Under the pieces are notes generated by a model, which had not been told where the DNA came from, did not search any database, and saw nothing but the letters and a program-made list of their open reading frames with translations. A stretch of 64,000 nt of DNA from Methylacidiphilales bacterium (GTDB lineage: Bacteria; Verrucomicrobiota; Verrucomicrobiia; Methylacidiphilales; UBA1321), in NCBI GenBank assembly GCA_026225555.1, contig JAMFSY010000111.1, forward strand, positions 1 through 64,000, written 5' to 3'. Both the position numbers and the translations under genes were made by a program. Position 1 is the first letter of the stretch. Each line of letters begins with the position of its first letter. This document shows positions 59,387 to 64,000 of this stretch, piece after piece.

Positions 59387-60403
59387 ATGGCGAAGTATAA
59401 ACTGGAATACATCTGGCTCGACGGATATACCCCCGTCCCCAATATCCGCGGTAAAACCCTGGTCAAGGATTTCGATAAATTTCCGAAGCTGGAAGAGATT
59501 CCGAACTGGGGCTTCGACGGCAGCTCCACCCGTCAGGCTGAGGGACACAGCTCGGATTGCGTCCTGAAACCCGTAGGAGTCTATCTCGACTCCACCAAGA
59601 AGAATGGTGCCATCGTCATGTGCGAAGTGTTGCACGCCGACCTGACGCCCCATTCCACGAACGCTCGCGCGACCATCCTGGATGATCCCGATACCTGGTT
59701 CGGTTTCGAGCAGGAATATTTCCTCTACAAGGACGGACGCCCGCTCGGCTTCCCTGAACACGGTTACCCTGCTCCCCAGGGCCCCTACTACACCGGTGTG
59801 GGCTATGAATTCGTCGGCGATATCGCCCGCGAGATCGTTGACACCCATCTCGACATCTGTCTGGATGCCGGCATCAACCACGAAGGCATCAACGCCGAAG
59901 TGGCCAAGGGCCAGTGGGAATTCCAGATCTTCGGCAAAGGCTCCAAAAAGGCCGCCGACGAAATGTGGGTCGCCCGCTACCTCCTGCAGCGCCTCTGCGA
60001 GAAGTACAAGGTGGACGTGAACTACCATTGTAAGCCGCTCGGCGCGACTGACTGGAATGGTTCCGGCATGCACTCCAACTTCTCGACCAAATATATGCGT
60101 GAAGTCGGCGGCAAGGAATACTTCGAAAAGCTCATGGGTGCGTTCGACAAGTACAAGAACGAGCACATCGCGGTCTATGGACCGGATAACCACATGCGCC
60201 TGACCGGTCTGCACGAGACGCAGTCGATCGATAAGTTTAACTACGGCGTGGCCAATCGTGGCGCCTCGATCCGCGTGCCCAATAGCTTCCCCAAGAATGA
60301 CTATAAGGGTTACCTCGAAGATCGTCGTCCGAATTCCCAAGGCGATCCCTATAAGATCGCCAGCCGGATCCTGCAGACGATTGCGACGGTTCCGATCAAG
60401 TAA
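59387..60403 (+). CDS. glnII: Type II (eukaryotic-like) glutamine synthetase
   Basis: LEYIWLDGYTPVPNIRGKT, NWGFDGSSTRQAEGHSSDC, WFGFEQEYFLYKDGRPLGFP, QGPYYTGVG, GINAEVAKGQWEFQIF, NRGASIRVP; 338 aa. Confidence 0.96.
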   Translation: MAKYKLEYIWLDGYTPVPNIRGKTLVKDFDKFPKLEEIPNWGFDGSSTRQAEGHSSDCVLKPVGVYLDSTKKNGAIVMCEVLHADLTPHSTNARATILDDPDTWFGFEQEYFLYKDGRPLGFPEHGYPAPQGPYYTGVGYEFVGDIAREIVDTHLDICLDAGINHEGINAEVAKGQWEFQIFGKGSKKAADEMWVARYLLQRLCEKYKVDVNYHCKPLGATDWNGSGMHSNFSTKYMREVGGKEYFEKLMGAFDKYKNEHIAVYGPDNHMRLTGLHETQSIDKFNYGVANRGASIRVPNSFPKNDYKGYLEDRRPNSQGDPYKIASRILQTIATVPIK

Positions 60404-60434
60404 AAGCCTTCGTTAGAAGGGGTTGTTTCATAGG

Positions 60435-60470
60435 AACGCCGTCCTGCCTTCGGGTGGGGCGGCGTTTTTG
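60435..60470 (+). terminator. Rho-independent terminator of the glutamine synthetase gene
   Basis: AACGCCGTCCTGCC-TTCG-GGTGGGGCGGCGTT stem with TTCG tetraloop, followed by TTTTGTTTT. Confidence 0.9.
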
Positions 60471-60509
60471 TTTTCTCCGCCGGCGATGTGTCGGGCGGTA
60501 ACGGTGCTT

Positions 60510-61853
60510 CTAATACTTTTTCTGCAGGAGCATCCGCTTCCCCGCGAACGAAAGCGCGAGGATTATTAACGTTAGCCCCAGCCATATGGGCAGAAAACGC
60601 AGGCCTTGCGTCAATGCCAGATCGGCCTGATTTCCATCCCGAAAAGCGCGCAGAACCAGCGCGAAGAGCAGGCTGACAAAGCCGTAACCAAGATTGAAGG
60701 CGAGGCCCTTGAACGAGAGCACCGTGGCGCGATGATGGGAGTCGACGAGCGCGTTCAGGTAGTAGGAGACCATGAACCCCAGCGCCATCATCGCCGCGCC
60801 CATCGGCACGATGAAGAGCACGCCCCAAAGATGCCACTGGCAGGCCACACCCAGCAAAGCGGCCAGCGCGATGGCGGCGATAAGACCATAATTACGCAGC
60901 AGGGAATTCGCGCCGACCATCCATCGTGCCAGGGGCGAAACGACAAGACCCAGGCCGCCGAGGCTCGCGCCGATCACGCCGTAAGTGGCCTCGGGCAACG
61001 CAATCAGCCGGAAGTATGAACTCGAAAAGGTCAGGAAAAGCCGGATCACGCTATCGAGCAGCACCCCGCCCACGATGATGAAGAGCGCTACGGGCGTCCG
61101 GGCAATCCAGCCTCCCGCCGAGAGGACGAGCCCCCACGCGGTGGTCGCGGTTTCCGGCTCGCCCTTCTCCACCGGCGCGACATGGGCCTGGCGCACGACC
61201 GGTTCGCGAAAACCGAGCACCACCGCCAGCGCCGCCAGGGCGGTGACGAGGTTGAGATAAACCGGGAAACGGAGCGTGATTCCCTGGTCGAGGTGAAAGG
61301 AAAAGCCGAGGGCCCCGGCGATCCGGTTCATGAAAACGGGATCGTAAACCGCCCCGCCCACGAGCATGGCGATGACCATACCCAGCCCCTGCCAACGCAT
61401 GACTTGATCGAGAACCAGCGGCCATTCCGCCGAGCGGTCCCGCTCCGCCAGCGAATCGAAGACCAGCGCCTCGTCCGCCCCGCTGGCCATCCCCTCCGCC
61501 ATGCCGCTAAGCACGCGGTTGGCCAGGCAGAAGAGAAATAACGCGAGACCGCCATTCCGGGGAGCGAGCGTGAGCAGCAACATTTCTCCCACCATGAAAA
61601 ACGTGGCGGTGACGACCAACGGCTTGCGTCCAATCCGATCCGCCAGCACGCCCGCGGGGACGTCAGTAAAAACAATGGCAAGCGCCCAGGCGAAATTCAG
61701 CAGCGTGTATTGTGTGACGCTCAAGCCCAGATCGAGAAAGAAAACCGCCAGCACCGGGTAATAGAACCGGGAATTGAAGAGCACTCGGAAAAGGACAAAG
61801 CGCCGCCAATTACGGTCGGCATCGCTGCGGGATTGGATCGAGGAATGCATCAA
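60510..61853 (-). CDS. MFS transporter
   Basis: 12-TM pattern; DVPAGVLADRIGRKPLVVTATFFM. Confidence 0.9.
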   Translation of the reverse strand: MMHSSIQSRSDADRNWRRFVLFRVLFNSRFYYPVLAVFFLDLGLSVTQYTLLNFAWALAIVFTDVPAGVLADRIGRKPLVVTATFFMVGEMLLLTLAPRNGGLALFLFCLANRVLSGMAEGMASGADEALVFDSLAERDRSAEWPLVLDQVMRWQGLGMVIAMLVGGAVYDPVFMNRIAGALGFSFHLDQGITLRFPVYLNLVTALAALAVVLGFREPVVRQAHVAPVEKGEPETATTAWGLVLSAGGWIARTPVALFIIVGGVLLDSVIRLFLTFSSSYFRLIALPEATYGVIGASLGGLGLVVSPLARWMVGANSLLRNYGLIAAIALAALLGVACQWHLWGVLFIVPMGAAMMALGFMVSYYLNALVDSHHRATVLSFKGLAFNLGYGFVSLLFALVLRAFRDGNQADLALTQGLRFLPIWLGLTLIILALSFAGKRMLLQKKY

Positions 61854-62028
61854 GGAGAGACTGAGCTCAGGCTAGCTGAAGAAAGACAAAGCGCAAAGAA
61901 GGCCGGCATTCCCCTCCCCCTGCCCGCAACGTAACTCAGGAATTTGCCGATCTCGCCGGAGTTTAGGCTTGCTCCTTCCGGCACAAGAGGCATTGTCAAC
62001 TTTCGCCCTTTTCGGGCGGTGATAGCCT

Positions 62029-62101
<73 letters not shown>

Positions 62102-62111
62102 CGCCTCCCTA

Positions 62112-62134
62112 CCGTGAAGGGACTCGCCTCTCTC
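62112..62134 (-). repeat. Degenerate family A repeat
   Basis: Minus strand contains AGAGAGGCGAGTCCCTTCACGGT, matching the GGCGAGTCCCTTC core. Confidence 0.35.
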
Positions 62135-62158
62135 CCCTTGCCGATTTAGGGTGGCGGC

Positions 62159-63064
62159 ATGGCCATTCAAGTGGGGTGCGGAAGCTGGACCGATCCCGAG
62201 TATGTCGAAATTTTGTATCCACCCAAGCTGCCTGCGACGCAACGATTGGCCGGCTACGCCCGGTGCTTTGGCCATGTGGAGGTTAACGCCAGCTTCTACT
62301 CCATCCCTTCGCCAACGACCGCCGCGAAATGGGCGCAGATGACACCACCTGGCTTCTTCTTCGACCTGAAGTTGCACAAGACGCTCTCCGGCCATTCGCG
62401 GCGAATGGGCGATCTGCCGAAGCCGTTGCGCCCTGCCGGGACCGCGCCGATGCAATCGTTTCAGATGACGGCGGAACTGCAACGCGATCTCATCGCCTAC
62501 ACACTTGAGCAGGTGCAGCCGATGGCAAAGGCGAAAAAGCTCGGCGCGTTCCTGCTTCTGCTGCCGCCCCGATTTCATCCGGAAAAACATCGACTGGAGG
62601 AACTGGATCCAATGATCGAGGCACTGGGAAAGCATCCGCTTGCGGTCGAATTACGGCAGCGCGCCTGGGTGACCGGCAAGGCGTTGGCGAGCACTTTGGC
62701 TTATTTCCGCGAGCGCGCGATCACATGGGTCGCGGTCGATATGCCACGTTGCGACGCGGATAACGTGATGCCCGACATCGATGAGATAACGAATCCCAAG
62801 CTGAGCTATCTGCGGCTGCATGGCCGAAACGTCGACGGCTATTTGAACGGCAAGACGGCGGCGGAGAAATTCCACTATGCTTACAGCGATGCGGAGCTTA
62901 AGGGGATCGTGGAGCGAATCAAACGATTGGCCGTGAAGGCGAAGGATGTGCGTGTGGTCGCGAGCAATCACTCGGAGGATTTTGCGCCCAAAGCGGCCCT
63001 GCAAATCATGCGTCTGCTGGGCCAGCCCATCACCGCCCCCGGTAGCGAACCGGAACTTTTCTAA
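62159..63064 (+). CDS. DUF72-domain protein
   Basis: IQVGCGSWTDPEYVEILYPPKLPATQRLAGYARCFGHVEVNASFYSIPSPTTAAKWAQMTPPGFFFDLKLHKTLSGH. Confidence 0.93.
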   Translation: MAIQVGCGSWTDPEYVEILYPPKLPATQRLAGYARCFGHVEVNASFYSIPSPTTAAKWAQMTPPGFFFDLKLHKTLSGHSRRMGDLPKPLRPAGTAPMQSFQMTAELQRDLIAYTLEQVQPMAKAKKLGAFLLLLPPRFHPEKHRLEELDPMIEALGKHPLAVELRQRAWVTGKALASTLAYFRERAITWVAVDMPRCDADNVMPDIDEITNPKLSYLRLHGRNVDGYLNGKTAAEKFHYAYSDAELKGIVERIKRLAVKAKDVRVVASNHSEDFAPKAALQIMRLLGQPITAPGSEPELF

Positions 63065-63096
63065 AGGTAGGGACGGCAGTCCCTGCCGTCCGACTT
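63062..63096 (+). repeat. Interspersed hairpin repeat, family A (member 3)
   Basis: TAAAGGTAGGGACGGCAGTCCCTGCCGTCCGACTT begins at the DUF72 stop codon. Confidence 0.8.
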
Positions 63097-63115
63097 ATTG
63101 AATGGCGTTAAAAAA

Positions 63116-63649
63116 CTAGCCTCGCTTCCGCGGCACCAACTTCTTGAAGAGCGGCGAAAACAATCTCAGCCACCCCGCGCGAAAACCATAACGATTCTTC
63201 GCCCCCGCATTGGCACCACGCGCTTGCAAAAGGCTAACAACCTCCGTGCGACCGAACATGGAAGCAAACATCAACGGCGTCATGCCATTGCCGTTGTCAG
63301 CCTCAATGTCCGCCCCCGCCGCGAGCAGGTTCTCGACAATGGCGGTATCGCCCTTGAAGGCCGCACCGCCAAGCGGCGTTTGCTGGCGATGATTGCGACG
63401 GTCCACCTCTGCTCCAGCGTGCAGGAGCATTTGCGTCGTTTCGAGCCATCCGTTATAGGCGGCCAGCATGAGCAAGGTATTGCCTTTGGGGTCCTCAAGA
63501 TTGACCGGCAAACCGGCCTCGATCATCGACTGCAGGGCCGCCGTCTCCCCCTGCCGGGCGTAATCGAGCGCCATGAGTTGAAGCTCCGCATAGCGCTTCT
63601 CCTCGGCCTCGGTCACGGCCGTCGTCAGGGTGGTTCCGGCGGCGGTCAT
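63116..63649 (-). CDS. Ankyrin repeat protein
   Basis: DPKGNTLLMLAAYNGWLETTQMLLHAGAEVDRRNHRQQTPLGGAAFKGDTAIVENLLAAGADIEADNGNGMTPLMFASMFGRTEVV. Confidence 0.93.
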   Translation of the reverse strand: MTAAGTTLTTAVTEAEEKRYAELQLMALDYARQGETAALQSMIEAGLPVNLEDPKGNTLLMLAAYNGWLETTQMLLHAGAEVDRRNHRQQTPLGGAAFKGDTAIVENLLAAGADIEADNGNGMTPLMFASMFGRTEVVSLLQARGANAGAKNRYGFRAGWLRLFSPLFKKLVPRKRG

Positions 63650-63654
63650 GGCAA

Positions 63655-64000
63655 TTAGACGCTCGCCGTCTCGAGATGTTCCGGCGCGACGTGCGGGACA
63701 GGGTCGCCGTGGCCGACGCCTTCCTGCGACGTGCCGCGATTCATCGCCTTGCGCACGCCTTCGGCGTAGGCGGGGTCAGCCTTCGCGAAGTGCCCGAGCT
63801 GGCGTTCGATGATGAAGTCGGGAATGCCGTCCATGGCCTCGGCGATGTTGCGGCAAAGCGCTTCCTTCTGGCCGGGGGACATGAGACGGAACAGATCGCC
63901 GGGCTGGGAGTAATCGTCGTTGCCATCCCGATGATTGTACCGCGCGGCATCACCGGAGATGCGGAGCGGCGGCTCGGCGAAGGCGGGGTCCTGCACGGGG
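63655..64000 (-). CDS. Catalase, C-terminal part (5' end beyond window)
   Basis: [59 protein letters not shown]; frame is open to the window edge. Confidence 0.9.
   Translation of the reverse strand, partial: PVQDPAFAEPPLRISGDAARYNHRDGNDDYSQPGDLFRLMSPGQKEALCRNIAEAMDGIPDFIIERQLGHFAKADPAYAEGVRKAMNRGTSQEGVGHGDPVPHVAPEHLETASV

Overview
The window is 64 kb of GC-rich bacterial chromosome. Gene content and protein sequences suggest Verrucomicrobiota, but that assignment is inference. It is mostly chromosomal genes: a fabH-plsX-rpmF-yceD-coaD-murA-prmC-prfA-rpmE block on the minus strand, nrnA-like/truB/ribF/rpe, RNase R, a ClpP-like protease, xylA/xylB, a type II glutamine synthetase, a 3-hydroxybutyrate/acetoacetate catabolism cluster, MFS and CPA2 transporters, and two tRNAs (Ser-GCU, Phe-GAA). 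The more unusual content is: (1) an MglA GTPase / Roadblock-LC7 / Pro-rich HhH protein operon, next to two Flp-type pilins and divergent from a DUF4388-FHA membrane protein, with a near-perfect inverted repeat between them; (2) a LuxE-like/LuxC-like acyl reductase pair with no luciferase genes, linked to a GT87-like glycosyltransferase; (3) a decayed integrase / tRNA-Ser / HEPN-like plus zinc-ribbon protein locus; (4) a very small kinase-like protein in an apparent operon with a PP2C phosphatase; (5) an interspersed hairpin repeat family that begins at stop codons and shows covariation in its stem; (6) an acyltransferase-3 gene broken by a T7 homopolymer frameshift and an in-frame amber codon; (7) a good sigma54-type promoter in front of the type II glutamine synthetase. 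No CRISPR array, rRNA or intact transposase was found. No database search was possible, so all family calls come from motif recognition.
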